Shown here in pieces: positions 32,410 to 44,247 of a DNA stretch of 64,000 nucleotides. Position 1 is the stretch's first letter; every line of letters begins with the position of its first letter. The stretch is from Triticum aestivum (Eukaryota > Streptophyta > Magnoliopsida > Poales > Poaceae), in the NCBI RefSeq assembly GCF_018294505.1, contig NC_057807.1, positions 272,347,369 to 272,411,368 of the forward strand, in the 5' to 3' direction. The notes below the pieces were generated by a model. That model saw only the letters and a list, made by a program, of their open reading frames with translations, was not told the DNA's origin and made no database searches. A program made the position numbers and the translations under genes.

Positions 32410-35049
32410 ATCCTGACTATAGGAAGCCTTAGTTAGCATGGTCGTTAGTTAGTGTAGGACTATTTTCAAAACTATTACTAATTTGCAAAAAACTATCTAT
32501 ACTTCTCTTCCCCTTCTCAGTTTTTTCGAAAACTAAGGTATACTTTCCTTATTGATCTCTTCCCCCTTCAAAATTTTAAATGGTCGCTAGAATCCTTATG
32601 CCCCTGACCACGGGATTCCTTGTTATCCTCGTGGATAATCTATGAGGAAGACGCCTTGCCAGACACTCATCCACCTCTTCTGAACACAAGATTGGCGACA
32701 CCACAACAAGATGATACTAACAGAAGATACATCCTCGAGGAATGAGGACATGAAGACCCAGAGGATGGTGACACCTTCGACATTGCCCTAGGATGATGCA
32801 ACCTTGGCCTACAATTATCAGGGCATCGGATATGCAAGATCATGATATACATTGCTAATGGAGCAACCCTGTCTTTACCGTTGTTGTATCGGCAACCACC
32901 AGTGGATGAGAACATCTCCATTTGGTCCGCATCACTATAGAGAGCAGGAAAACGGTTCTCTTCATCCCCCGCTCTTGGTATAGATGTTGTCATTAACGTA
33001 ACCGACATGTTGGACCTCTAGCTTGCCTTGTTAATGTCATTGCATAAAGGATTGCCTACTTGGTGCCCTCGATGCCTTAGAAGGCAAAAGGGATCGTCAT
33101 GATTAAGAAGACAACAAAAAACCGACTGAATGCCAGCTATGAGGAAGCACCTTCATCCCGTCAACTCATCAGGAGAGAAGTTGATGAAGATTCTTCAGGC
33201 TCAACCCGGATCGTTTCATCGAACAACTACAAGAGATGTAGCGACACATGAGGAAAACCCAGAAGACTGCACGAGACACGAAGCAAGCACGACTACTGAG
33301 TCCGAGAACCCCTAGGGTAGGATGAGTCGTGTACCCCCTATGCACAGTCGAGTTCGTATGATGGTTCGAGAAGAACCATGATTGTGTGTTGCTTGCTTTT
33401 ATGTGTCTGTGTTTTGATATCAGTCGCCCTTTTTGCCCTAGGCAACAAGTACGCGACTATATCACCTGCCTTATTTTGTTGTTTATGTTTGGCCCTTATG
33501 GCACTTATTTGTTTGCACTTGCACTATAGACCCCCCTTTAGGCATTCCCCCCTCTGTGCTACTTTTCCCTCTCATCTCGCTCATCAATTGAAGGCTGGCA
33601 AGACAAGATGCACCAAGGATTCTACTTTTGGCGACCAACTAGCACTGGAGACTTTTTGCTACAACTTCCTCGACCCAGTACAACCTCGTAGAGTTATGTT
33701 TACCCCTCAAAGATCAGAAACCCATCCCTAGACCCCTCGAAACTTCACCCGAATCATTAACCATGTTCTTAACCCACAGAATTGCAAGAGAACCAGTTAA
33801 GCCTCGTAATCTTGCTTGGCACTAGGTTCGTTAGGGAACTAGTGGACATAGTGAACAAACTCATTATCATCTTAAGATAGCACCAAAACTGACGATGCCA
33901 TAGGGGAGACCAATTTGAGGATATAGGAGTAGAGGAAAAATGACTTGATGAGTTTATATCAATGACTTTGAGGAAACATCTGAGACTATTTGATGGTTTA
34001 TGAGGCTTTCATATTGGAAGATGAACTTGGTGGGATCATGATTATAGATTAGCATAACTTTCATTACCCCTGGAGTAAATTGGATTTTGTAGGACAATTA
34101 TGATCGCATGATGAAATACTAGGAGATATAAGGATTTGACTTAGCCAGGGGATATTAATAGGAGATAGCTGGCAATACGATGATGACTTGGGGGAAACAT
34201 GTAAGAATTTTCATGGAACATGAGGTTTGGATTTAGATAGGTGATCCTAGTGGAGTATAGATGTGGATTGAGTCTACGCGGTTTGGAGTGAATTGTATTT
34301 AGACCGATAATCTCGATCATGATACCATGTTTCTCAATGGACGATAGACTAGGAGATTGGGTTAATTGTCAGAGTTGATTTAGGGATCTATATAAGTATG
34401 ACCTTGGAGTTTACTTGACCACGATGATGGAAATTGGTGGACTGACTATAGTAAGGATATCCCTTTCAAGTATTTGGGGATTATAGGACATTAGAAGATC
34501 ATGTGGAACAACATAAACATTGGAATTGTAGAATTAATGAATTATGTAGTGATTAATTGGAGTTAATGGGCTGTTGGAGTTGATTCATAGTAAGGAAACA
34601 AGATCTTGGAGTGGCATACGACATGTTTTATTAGGATAGAGATGCACTACCTTGGAGCTTGGAAGAATAGGCTGAGCACTTGGATTGTCATGTTTAACTC
34701 GAGCTTGGAAGCTTGCATACCCATGGATTTTTAGGGGCAGACATACATATGAGTTTGGAGATCGTAGACATGTAAGATTTGTTAGACCCCCTCCCGAAAG
34801 TCATGAGGATATGATGGGTGATTGGAGTTGATCTATACAAGATGATTCTTTCGTTCAGACGATGAGGTTTGTTTGAAGGACTAGGTAGTACAAATGGGAT
34901 CTCAGGAATTGTGCTCAAGGATAGATGATAAATGTTCACTTGCACACTAGAATCCTTAAAACCCTTAAGCCCTACCAAGCCACAACACGGTTGGATCATG
35001 ACCACAGGCTTTGGCTCTAGGTCGAGAAGACCTTGGCCAATACTCAACC
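32410..35049 (+). mobile_element. Internal region of element H, first part, non-coding or decayed
   Basis: No frame longer than about 117 codons and no recognisable gag or pol motif. H may be a non-autonomous large retrotransposon derivative or simply old. It is interrupted after 35160 by element A and resumes at 42162. Confidence 0.5.
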
Positions 35050-35160
35050 ACCACCAATACCCCAGCCTACTTTACGTACCCCATACACTGCATGGAGTAC
35101 TAGGACAAGATAGTTGTCATCTTTACTTGGTAACCTACTTGTCTACCGAAGATGGAAGAG
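35050..35160. repeat. 111-bp duplicated flank, left copy
   Basis: ACCACCAATACCCCAGCC ... GATGGAAGAG is repeated at 42162-42272 with two mismatches by eye (C/T in TTACGTACC, C/G in TTGTCATC). The pair brackets element A. Confidence 0.95.
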
Positions 35161-35629
35161 GGAGTCCTGGATTAGGGGGTGTCCGGATGACTGGACTATA
35201 ATCTTTGGCCGGACTCCTGGACTATGAAGATACAAGATTGAAGACTTCGTCCCGTGTCCGGATGGGACTTTCCTTGGCGTGGAAGGCAAGCTTGGCGATA
35301 CGGATATGTAGATCTCCTCCCATTGTAACCGACTCTGTGTAACCCTAGCCCTCTCCGGTGTCTATATAAACCGGAGGGTTTTAGTCCGTAGGACGAACAA
35401 CAATCATACCATAGGCAAGCTTCTAGGGTTTAGCCTCTCTGATCTCGTGGTAGATCTACTCTTGTACTACCCATATCATCAATATTAATCAAGCAGGAGT
35501 AGGGTTTTACCTCCATCGAGAGGGCCCGAACCTGGGTAAAAACATCATGTCCCTTGTCTCCTGTTACCATCCGCCTAGACGCACAGTTTGGGACCCCCTA
35601 CCCGAGATCCGCCGGTTTTGACACCGACA
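35157..35629 (+). repeat. 5' LTR of element A
   Basis: Runs to GACACCGACA at 35629. The expected first base T is A here (AGAGGGAGTCC, where the 3' LTR has TGAGGGAGTCC), so the left terminus is eroded or fused to host GAAGAG through a GAG microhomology. Confidence 0.85.
35363..35370 (+). promoter_or_regulatory. TATA box of element A 5' LTR
   Basis: TATATAAA within GTCTATATAAACCGG. It is conserved in the 3' LTR (41895-41902) and in the element B LTR (43923-43930). Confidence 0.65.
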
Positions 35630-35648
35630 TTGGTGCTTTCATTGAGAG
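35630..35648 (+). promoter_or_regulatory. Primer-binding region of element A
   Basis: TTGGTGCTTTCATTGAGAG directly follows the LTR and is identical in element B (44201-44219). It is the position and style expected for a Tat-type primer-binding site; the tRNA was not identified. Confidence 0.55.
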
Positions 35649-35676
35649 TTCCTCCGTGTCGTCATCTTTAGGCCCA

Positions 35677-38600
35677 ATGGCTCCTCCAATCATCAACAAT
35701 GATGCGGTCCAGGGTAAGACTTTTCTCCCCGGACAGATCTTCGTATTCGGCGGCTTTGCACCGCGGGCCAATTCGCTTGGCCATCTAGAGCAGATCGAAA
35801 GCTACGCCCCTGGACATCAGGTCAGATTTGGAAGTTTGAACTACACGGCTGACATCCACGGAGACTTGATCTTCGACGGGTTCGAGCCACAGCCGAGCGC
35901 GCCGCACTGTCACGATGGGCATGATCTAGCTCTGCCGCCGAACAGTGCCCAGGAGGCCGCCCCAGTGTCCGCTCCGACCCTTAGCTTGGAGCCGGCTGCG
36001 CCAATCAAGGACGGGTGGCTGGACACCGCCTCGGGGGCTGCAATCTCTACGACGATCGAGCCGAACACCAGCCTTGTCCTTTGCGAAGCTCGTGACTCCA
36101 AGGTGCCGGACTCCTTTCCGGACTCCGAATCTTCCGCGCCCCTACCGATCAAACCTGATTGGGCGCCGATCATGGAGTTCGCCACCGCGGACATCTTTCA
36201 GCACTCGCCCTTCGGTGACATTCTGAATTCACTAAAGTCTCTCTCTTTATCAGGAGAGCCCTGGCCGGACTATGGTCAGCAAGGTTGGGATGCGGACGAC
36301 GAAGAAATTCGAAGCCCACCCACCACCCACTTCGTAGCCACTGTCGATGATTTAACCGACATGCTCGACTTCGACTCCGAAGACATCGACGGTATGGACG
36401 CCGATGTAGGAGACGACCAAGAACCAGCGCCTATAGGGCACTGGAAGGCCACCTCGTCATATGACATATACATGGTGGACACCCCAAAAGAAGGGAATGT
36501 CGACGGAACAATGGAGGATGACCCCTCCAAGAAGCAGCCTAAGCGCCGGCGTCAGCGGCCCCGCTCTAAATCCCGCCAAAGCAAAAACGGCGATTCCGGC
36601 ACGGGAGATAATAGCACCCCGGACAGCGTCGAAGACAACCCCCTCTAGCAGGATTCAACACAGGAGGATGGAGAAGCCAACCCTCATGAGAGAGCGGCAT
36701 ACAGAGAGGTAGAGGACGATAATTACATGCCTCCCTCCGAAGACGAGGCAAGCCTCGACGACAATGAATTTGTCATGCCTGAGGATCCCGTTGAACAAGA
36801 GTGTTTCAAACGCAGGCTTATGGCCACGGCGAGCAGCCTTAAGAAAAAATAGCAGCAACTTAGAGCTGACCAAGACTTGCTAGCTGAGAGATGGACTGAA
36901 GTCCTTGCGGCCGAAGAGTACGAACTCGAACGCCCCTCCAAGAGCTACCCAAAGCGCAGGCTGCTACCCTGATTAGAGGAGGAAGCACCTAAACCTACAT
37001 CACTAGCGCACGATGCGGCCGACCGGCCACCTCGTGGCCGCGACAGAGAGGCCTCTCGGCCATCAATTCAAGCCTCACCCCGGCGCCGCTCAAAAAATAC
37101 CAAGGCACGGGGAAATGCGCCAGACCTGTGAGACATATTGGAGGACAAGGCAAGGCAAACAAGATCGATCTACGGATTGCGTGGGCGCCCCACGACACGT
37201 GACGATAACCGTCACGCCGGATATGGCAAATACGGCCAGGCCGAACACAACAGACAAAGCTCATCTGGGCTACGTCGTGATATAGCCCAGTACAGAGGCG
37301 CCGCACACCCACTATGCTTCACAGATGAAGCAATGGATCATCAAATCCCCAAGGGTTTTAAACCCATAAACATCGAATCATACGATGGCACAACAGATCC
37401 TGCGGTATGGATCGAGGATTATCTCCTTCATATCCACATGGCCCGCGGTGATGATCTACATGCTATAAAATACCTCCCACTCAAGCTTAAAGGACCAGCT
37501 CGGCATTGGCTTAACATCTTGCCAGCAGAGTCAATTGGTTGCTGGGAGGACCTAGAAGCCGCATTCCTTGAAAATTTCCAGGGCACTTATGTGCGACCAC
37601 CAGACGCCGATGACCTAAGCCACATAATTCAGCAGCCAGAGGAACCGGCCAGACAATTCTGGACACGGTTCCTAACCAAGAAAAATCAAATAGTCGACTG
37701 TCCGGACGCAGAGGTCCTCGCAGCCTTCAAGCATAACATCCGAGACGAGTGGCTTGCCTGGCACCTAGGACAGGAAAAGCCAAAATCCATGGTAGCCCTC
37801 ACAACACTCATGACCCGCTTTTGCGCGGGAGAAGATAGCTGGCTAGCTCGTAGTAATAACATGACCAAGAGCCCTGGTAATTCGGATACCAAGGACAACA
37901 AGGGCAGGTCGCGTCGCAACAAGCACAAGCGCCGCATTAACGACGACAATGCTGAGGATACGGCAGTTAATGCCAGATTCAGAGGCTCTAAACCCGGTCA
38001 GCGGAAAAAGCTATTCAAAAGAAATACTCTGGGCCCGTCCAGTTTGGACCGAATACTTGATCGCTCGTGCCAGATACACGGCACCCTTGAAACACCAGCC
38101 AATCACACCAACAGGGATTGTTGGGTGTTCAAGCAAGCAAGCAAATTAAGTACCGAAAACAGAGACAAGGGGCTGCATAGCGATGACGAGGAGGAGCCCC
38201 GGCCGCCGAACAATAGGGGACAAAAGGGCTTTCCCCCACAAGTGCGGATGGTGAACATGATATACGCAACCCACATCCCCAAAAGGGAGCAAAAGCGTGC
38301 ACTCATGGACGTATATGCGTTGGAGCCAGTCGCCCCAAAGTTCAACCCGTGGTCCTCCTGCCCGATCACTTTTGATCGAAGGGACCACCCTACTAGCATC
38401 CGCCATGGCGGATTCACCGTGTTGGTTCTAGACCTAATCATTGATGGATTTCACCTCACTAGAGTCCTTATGGACGGCGGCAGCAGCCTGAACCTGCTTT
38501 ATCAGGATACAATGCGAAAAATGGGCATAGATCCCTCAAGGATTAAACCCACAAAGACGACCTTTAAAGGCGTCATACCGGGTGTAGAGGCCAACTGTAC

Positions 38601-38973
38601 AGGCTCAGTTACACTCGAAGTGGTCTTCGGATTCCCGGATAATTTCCGAAGCAAGGAATTAGTCTTCGACATAGTCCTGTTCCGCAGTGGCTATCACGCC
38701 CTGCTCGAACGAACCGCATTTGCAAAGTCCAATGCGATGCCGCACTACACATACCTCAAGCTCAAGATGCCAGGCCCTCGGGGAGTCATTACGGTCAATG
38801 GAAACACCGAATGCTCTCTCCGAACGGAGGAGCATACGGCGGCCCTCGCGGAAGAAGTACAAAGTAGCCTTTCAAGGCAATTCTCCAGTCCGGCTATTAA
38901 ACGTCCGGACACCGTCAAGCGCGCCCGGAGTAACCTACAACAAGACCGCCTGGCACGTTCCGAGCAAGCGTAG
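35677..38973 (+). pseudogene. Element A gag-protease, one frame with four nonsense codons
   Basis: The first in-frame ATG after the primer-binding region is at 35677. The frame is interrupted by TAG 36646-36648, TAG 36850-36852, TGA 36970-36972 and TGA 37129-37131 but never shifts. The N-terminal part is acidic and ends in a basic patch (KKQPKRRRQRPRSKSR). The retrotransposon gag domain lies about 37380-37850 (AVWIEDYLLHIHMARGDDLH, RHWLNILP, FLENFQGTYV). A C-X2-H-X9-H-X4-C knuckle-like motif lies at about 38068-38130. The aspartic protease motif MDGGSSLN has its Asp codon at 38473. The frame stops at 38973, where RT would normally follow. Gag packages the element RNA and the protease cuts the polyprotein. 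The nonsense codons are all explicable as C-to-T changes (inference). Confidence 0.88.
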
Positions 38974-40164
38974 CAGTGCGGCCCCAACCCCAGCCCTCGT
39001 GAAATTGCGAAACCAGTACCACGCGTACATAATTACGCCCTAGAAATACCATGGGCATAAGGGGAGGGGCACAACCACGACATGCCCAACATGCGGCTCA
39101 ACTGCACTAGGGGCTCCAAATTTTGTCATTTCTTTTTTCTTACTTTCAGGACTCCATGCTCCGGAAGGCCTATCCGGCAGCACAATCGCCGAACACACGA
39201 TGCAACAGCCAGGGAGGCAGCAACCTACATCGAATGTCTAGGTGGTCTCTATAACGAGCTAAATACCTGTCTTACATAAAGTCTCGCAGCTTGCCCCTGG
39301 AGGGGGACATGTCAAATAATCCCATCTCTTGCTTATCGCACTATTTGTATCGTTTTGCTTTCACAGTAGCCTCTTAATAAACAATACATAGCTCTTGTCT
39401 ATTATTGCATTCATTTTTTATGTAAATATGTTCAGTTATGGCATTATGCAACCATACACTTTGGTACGGCCAATACACCAGGTGCTTAAGTACCCCAGAA
39501 TATGGTGTGAGAAGTCCGAACACTCTCACGAGTGCGGCACCCCGAACTTATAGCATTATATGTATCGGCTCCGAATCATGTCTTGGGTCAATAGTTGGGT
39601 TTGCCCGGCTCCCATGTTTTGGTACCTTACGTTCCGTTATATCGGCTAAGGTAGCGCTGGGAGAACTACTGCGATTGTGCCCCAGTTGAGCTGGGTTAAG
39701 CACCTCAGTAGAGAAAGCTAAAACTAACCGTGATGATAGGGCGAGAGCCGGTCGTTGTTCGAGAGGTTTTTGAGTCCCTAAAGACTTATGCCGCTTAGAG
39801 CGAGGAGCTGGCTTTGTCCGGCCTAGGCGTGGATAGTGCCCCGAACTCGGTCTTCCGAATACTAGGGGCTTCGCCGAAATTTAAAATTATAGAATTGTAT
39901 GGCTAAGTGAGAGTGATAAAGCATTATAGTCCGATTGCCTTGTTCGCTGTGCTGAGCGCCTCCCTCGAAGGACCCAAGAATGGGAACAAGAGCGCTCAGG
40001 TTTATCCCGAACACCCCAACACTCGTGGCATGGGGGTAGAAGCCGACGACTCGCCATCTCTCAGATTTAATAAACGGCCGCACAGAAGGTAATATTTTAA
40101 ATTCAACAAGCGTTGCTTAGCGCATATGAACAAGTTTTCAGCGCACAGGATAACACGAGCGAAT
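38974..40164 (+). other. Element A spacer between protease and antisense gene
   Basis: Non-coding. 39430-39760 shares wording with the post-integrase spacer of element B (TATATG.ATCG, CTACG TTCC, TCGGCTA, GCGATTGT), so the pol deletion endpoint lies between 38973 and about 39430. Confidence 0.5.
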
Positions 40165-41492
40165 TTACTCAAAAACTACATCCTTGGAACACTCATTCGC
40201 CACAAGGCAGGCACCCTTTAGGATGCCCTCATAATACAACTCGGGCTTGCGATGCTCCTTCCCCTCCGGTGGCCCATCTGTCACCAGCTTCTTAGCATCC
40301 ATCTTGCCCCAGTGTACTTTAACACGGGCAAGGGCCCTACGGGCGCCTTCAATGCATACAGAGCACTTGATGATTTCAAGCCATGGACAGGCATCTACCA
40401 GCTGCCTCACCAGCCCAAAGTAGCTCCCAGGCATGGCCTCCCGAGGCCATAGCCGTCCTATAAGGCCCTTCATGGCCTCTTCGTCTGCCTTATGGAGCTC
40501 GACCAGCTGCTTCAGCTGGTCGCTCAAGGGCACCGGGTGTCCGGCCTCAACATACTGGGACCAGAACACCTTCTCCGTCGAGCTCCCTTCCTCGTCTCGG
40601 TAGAATGCGGCGGCGTCGGACACACTGCGGGGCAGATCTGCGAATGCTCCTGGAGAGCTCCGGACTCGGGTAAGTAACAAGTAATTCACTTTCACGTGCT
40701 TGCTTTGCATAAAGAATGCCTTACCCGCCACTATCTTCTTCATCGCCTCAATTTCCTGGAGGGCTTTTGCGCTTCGGCCTTGGCAGATTTGGTGCTCTCA
40801 AGGGCCGAGGCAAGCTCGGACTCTCGAGTCTTTGAGTCAAGCTCCAAACTCTCGTGTTTTTTCACAAGAGCGTGGAGCTCTTGCCGCACCTCCTCCGCCC
40901 GCGCCTCCTGCTTTTCTCGCTCGGTGCGCTCCACGGCCGCATTGTCTTTGACCTTGGACAACGCTTCCTTCAGGGTCGCCACCTCGGTTGTGGCCCCTAT
41001 AACACTCACGTTGGTCCTGTCATTATTTGCATCCAGGTATTTTTATATACTTACATAAGGTACTACTTACCTTCCTTGTCCTCGAGCTGCTTCTTGGCAA
41101 GGCCGAGCTCGTTCCCGGACCGCTCGAGGGTCTGCTTCAAGGCATCGACCTCCGCAGTCAGTGCGGCAGAGGTCAGCAGCGCAGACTGCATTCCCATATT
41201 GACATATTTATGTTAGACTCCTGCATATATCTTTTTAGATCCTCAGTCCGTCTTTTCTTTCCGAACACCAAACTGAGCATCAGGGGCTACTGTCTATGCG
41301 GTAATATTTTTACATGTCTTAAATACATACCTCAAAGCCTGTTAGAAGGATGGCACAGGCTTCCGTCAGCCCGCTCTTGGCAGCCTGAACCTTCTGGATC
41401 ACCGCACTCATAACAGTGCGGTGCTCCTCGTCGATGGAGGCGCCATTAAGCACCTCCAGCAAATTATCCGATGCCTCCGGTTGGACACTATC
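40165..41492 (-). pseudogene. Element A antisense gene: spliced coiled-coil-type ORF
   Basis: Minus strand, against gag. Exon-like segments: 41492-41331 (54 codons, acceptor AAG, donor GTATGT), 41185-41071 (acceptor GCAG, donor GTAAGT), about 41018-40725 (Glu/Lys/Ala-rich coiled coil, donor GTAAGG) and 40637-40165 (acceptor GCAG, ends at a stop). Phases fit for the 41331/41185 and 40725/40637 joins. The third segment has a frameshift near 40760, and its 5' boundary does not fit phase without a one-base change. A further upstream exon near 41560-41670 seems to have lost its donor (ATAAGT). Tat-lineage elements often carry such an antisense ORF (for example gene 23 in maize Grande); its function is unknown. 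I infer homology with the B gene from position and style, not from alignment. Confidence 0.65.
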
Positions 41493-41679
41493 CTTGTACG
41501 TCAGCAGATTAGATTTGTACAAATATTATTCTCTCTACGATAGTATGGGGAACTTATTTTGCAGAGCCGGACACTATCCTTGTGTTCAAAATCTTCTATG
41601 AAGTATTCGGAGGAGGAACCCGCCTTGCAATGCCGAAGACAATCTGCGCGCCGGACTCGTCGTCATTGAAGCCTGGTTC

Positions 41680-41688
41680 AGGGGCTAC
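41680..41688 (+). promoter_or_regulatory. Weak polypurine tract of element A
   Basis: AGGGGCTAC directly precedes the 3' LTR. It is short and imperfect. Confidence 0.4.
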
Positions 41689-42161
41689 TGAGGGAGTCCT
41701 GGATTAGGGGGTGTCTGGATAACCGGACTATAACCTTTGGCCGGACTCCTGGACTATGAAGATACAAGATTGAAGACTCCGTCCCGTGTCCGGATGGGAC
41801 TTTCCTTGGCGTGGAAGGCAAGCTTGGCGATACGGATATGTAGATCTCCTCCCATTGTAACCGACTCTGTGTAACCCTAGCCCTCTCTGGTGTCTATATA
41901 AACTGGAGGGTTTTAGTCCGTAGGACGAACAACACTCATACCATAGGCTAGCTTCTAGGGTTTAGCCTCTCTGATCTCGTGGTAGATCTAGTCTTGTACT
42001 AGCCATATCATCAATATTAATCAAGCAGGAGTAGGGTTTTACCTCTATCGAGAGGGCCCGAACCTGGGTAAAAACATCGTGTCCCTTGTCTCCTTTTACC
42101 ATCCGCCTAGACGCACAGTTCGGGACCCCCTACCCGAGATCCGCCGGTTTTGACACCGACA
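41689..42161 (+). repeat. 3' LTR of element A
   Basis: 473 bp, TGAGGGAGTCC ... GACACCGACA, with complete TG...CA ends. It is followed directly by the second copy of the 111-bp flank. Confidence 0.9.
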
Positions 42162-42272
42162 ACCACCAATACCCCAGCCTACTTTATGTACCCCATACAC
42201 TGCATGGAGTACTAGGACAAGATAGTTGTGATCTTTACTTGGTAACCTACTTGTCTACCGAAGATGGAAGAG
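42162..42272. repeat. 111-bp duplicated flank, right copy
   Basis: Matches 35050-35160 at 109 of 111 positions by eye. Sequence of element H continues after it. Confidence 0.95.
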
Positions 42273-42755
42273 GAGCCGTTCAGATGGTTAGGGGACATTT
42301 GAAGACCGTCATGCCAAGGAGGAAGGACTATATCGACCGCCGTCGTCAAGAAGTAAACTTCTGCATCGAAGACCATGTGCACCTACGGGTCACTCCTCTC
42401 AGAAGAACCAAGCATTTCCATGTCAAAGAGAAGCTCACACCAAGACTACCGACCCCCTTTTTAGGACACTACAAGACGAAGAGAAGGCAGTTACCAGATG
42501 GAGTTGCCACCTGAGTTACCCATTGTGCACAACGTTTTCCCACACAACACAACTTCGGGAGTATTTCCAACTTCCTAACTAGCCCGACCTCGACCAGGAC
42601 ATCAATCACCAAACCATTGACCTTTAGCCCGATCTGACCTACCACAAGCTACCCATTGACGACCTGGATCAAGCAGAACATTATACAAGAAGCTACACCA
42701 TCAAGTACTTCAAGGTTCCATCAAGCACCACTCGGAAGCAGAACATTATACAAGA
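42273..42755 (+). mobile_element. Internal region of element H, second part
   Basis: A non-coding continuation of H after the element A insertion. It ends in two 23-bp direct repeats (42671-42693, 42736-42758) at a deletion junction with the 3' LTR. Confidence 0.5.
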
Positions 42756-42758
42756 AGC
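42671..42758. repeat. 23-bp direct repeat at the H deletion junction
   Basis: AAGCAGAACATTATACAAGA plus AGC occurs at 42671-42693 and 42736-42758 with a 42-bp spacer. The second copy runs straight into mid-LTR sequence. Confidence 0.85.
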
Positions 42759-43717
42759 CATTTTTGTTGATTTCTAGGGTTTACTAAAGTTACATTGGCC
42801 ACTTTGCCCAAATGAGCTAAAATTTATTGGAACACCCTAATTATATGTTCCATTTCACCCTGTTAATCCTCATGTCAAGTGGAATCCATTTCCTTGACTA
42901 AACTAGCATCAAACACCTTCTGACAGAATGTCAAAATGCATGTTTCAACCCCTTCCACTAATCTCCATGAGCTGAAATTTTTCCCACAGCCTCACCTACT
43001 CCTCCTCTACCCCCTACATGCTTTGCTGCCCAAGGAGCAATGATTAAGGGGGGTAGAGAACCATTTTCTCTCTCTGAAAACCACTTTCCCCTCCCTTTCC
43101 CATCTCTGTCCCACTCCTGGCAAGTTCCAGAGCATCCAAAGCCTCCCTCCCTCTTGTTTATTCTTCCTGCAGATGCCAGACACAAGTGGACGTGCGGGTG
43201 CGCGCGAAAAGCCGTGTACACTGGCCATTTGCATGTTCTAGAGCACGAGGCAGAGCAGGCGACCATTGCGCCAGTCATGGTGCCTCGACGTCCGCAACAC
43301 GCCACCGCGCTGGCCCCCCTCCTTCCCCTCTCTGTCCTGCCCGTGCCGCGCGTGCCTAGAGCCGTTTGAGCCCGCCAATGCACGTGCGAGCTCGTGGCTC
43401 CACCCGGTGTTCGCCCCCCCCTCTCTCTCTCTTCCTGGTGCCCTACTCCACCCCACGAACGCCACGGACAACCCCTTGCCCTCTCTCCTGGCTGCCCGAG
43501 CTGTTGCCATGGCCACCCGTGCACCGCGACCACAGTGAGCCATGGGTCGGCTACTTAAGGCCATCCCAGGCCCTCCTCTTCACTCCATTTGCTCCCCCTC
43601 TCTCCTAGAGCCCTCTGGACCAAGCCACACCCCTCCTCGTGCCCTCCATAGCCCTCCATGGCCGGAGAACCGCCACCAGCCCCTGGCTAAATTCGGGGTA
43701 TCCCAAGCCTCCCTTCT
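42756..43717 (+). mobile_element. Truncated 3' LTR of element H
   Basis: Its first ~680 bp parallel 27311-28041 of the 5' LTR closely, including the GC-rich region near 43180-43420. The first ~1.05 kb of the LTR (26260-27310 equivalent) and any polypurine tract are missing. Element B interrupts it at 43718. The ORFs in the GC-rich part on both strands occur in both LTR copies but are low-complexity; none is called. Confidence 0.7.
43713..43717. repeat. Presumed left TSD of element B (CTTCT)
   Basis: The five bases before TGAGGGAGG. The matching right copy would lie beyond the window. Confidence 0.4.
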
Positions 43718-44200
43718 TGAGGGAGGCCTAGATTAGGGGGTATCCAGACAACCGGACTATATACTTTGTCCGGACTATTGGAGCGTGAAGATACAAGACT
43801 CAAGACTCCGTCCCGTGTCCGGATGGGACTCTCCTTTGCGTGGAAGACAAGATTGGCGATCCGGATAATATATTTCCTTCCTTGTAACCGACTCCGTGTA
43901 AACCCTAGCCCTCTCCGGTGTCTATATAAACCGGAGAGGTTGGTCCTTAGAAGGCCGATCACGATCACAATCATAATCATCATAGGCTAGCTTCTAGGGT
44001 TTAGCCTCTATGATCTCGTGGTAGATCTACTCTTGTAGTACTCATATCATCAATATCAATCAAGCAGGATGTAGGGTTTTACCTCCATCGAGAGGGCCTG
44101 AACCTGGGTAAACATTGTGTCCCTTGCCTCCTGTTACCATCAGCCTAAGACGCACAGATCGGGACCTCCTACCCGAGATCCGCCGGTTTTGACACCGACA
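43718..44200 (+). repeat. 5' LTR of element B
   Basis: 483 bp, TGAGGGAGGCC ... GACACCGACA. Same family as the element A LTRs but clearly diverged. The TATA box TATATAAA is at 43923-43930. Confidence 0.9.
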
Positions 44201-44219
44201 TTGGTGCTTTCATTGAGAG
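44201..44219 (+). promoter_or_regulatory. Primer-binding region of element B
   Basis: TTGGTGCTTTCATTGAGAG directly after the LTR, identical to element A. Confidence 0.55.
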
Positions 44220-44247
44220 TTCCTCTGTGTCGTCGCCACAAGGCTCG

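Larger units (their letters stand above)
35157..42161 (+). mobile_element. Element A: Tat-lineage Gypsy retrotransposon lacking RT, RNase H and integrase
   Basis: Two ~473-bp LTRs (35157-35629 and 41689-42161) differ at 15 positions by eye, about 3%. Between them, in order: primer-binding region, gag-protease with four in-frame stops (35677-38973), a spacer, a spliced antisense gene (41492-40165, minus), a short purine tract and the 3' LTR. No reverse transcriptase, RNase H or integrase sequence is present, so A is a non-autonomous deletion derivative. LTR wording (TGAGGGAGTCCTGGATTAGG) and layout suggest a Fatima-like family; the name is uncertain. No 5-bp TSD is present; instead the 111-bp flanks are duplicated. 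Confidence 0.85.

Noticed and set aside
41483..41583. 15-bp exact repeat GGACACTATCCTTGT at 41483 and 41569
   Set aside because: May reflect duplicated exon starts in the antisense gene, but too short to interpret. Noted only as a possible reason for exon ambiguity.
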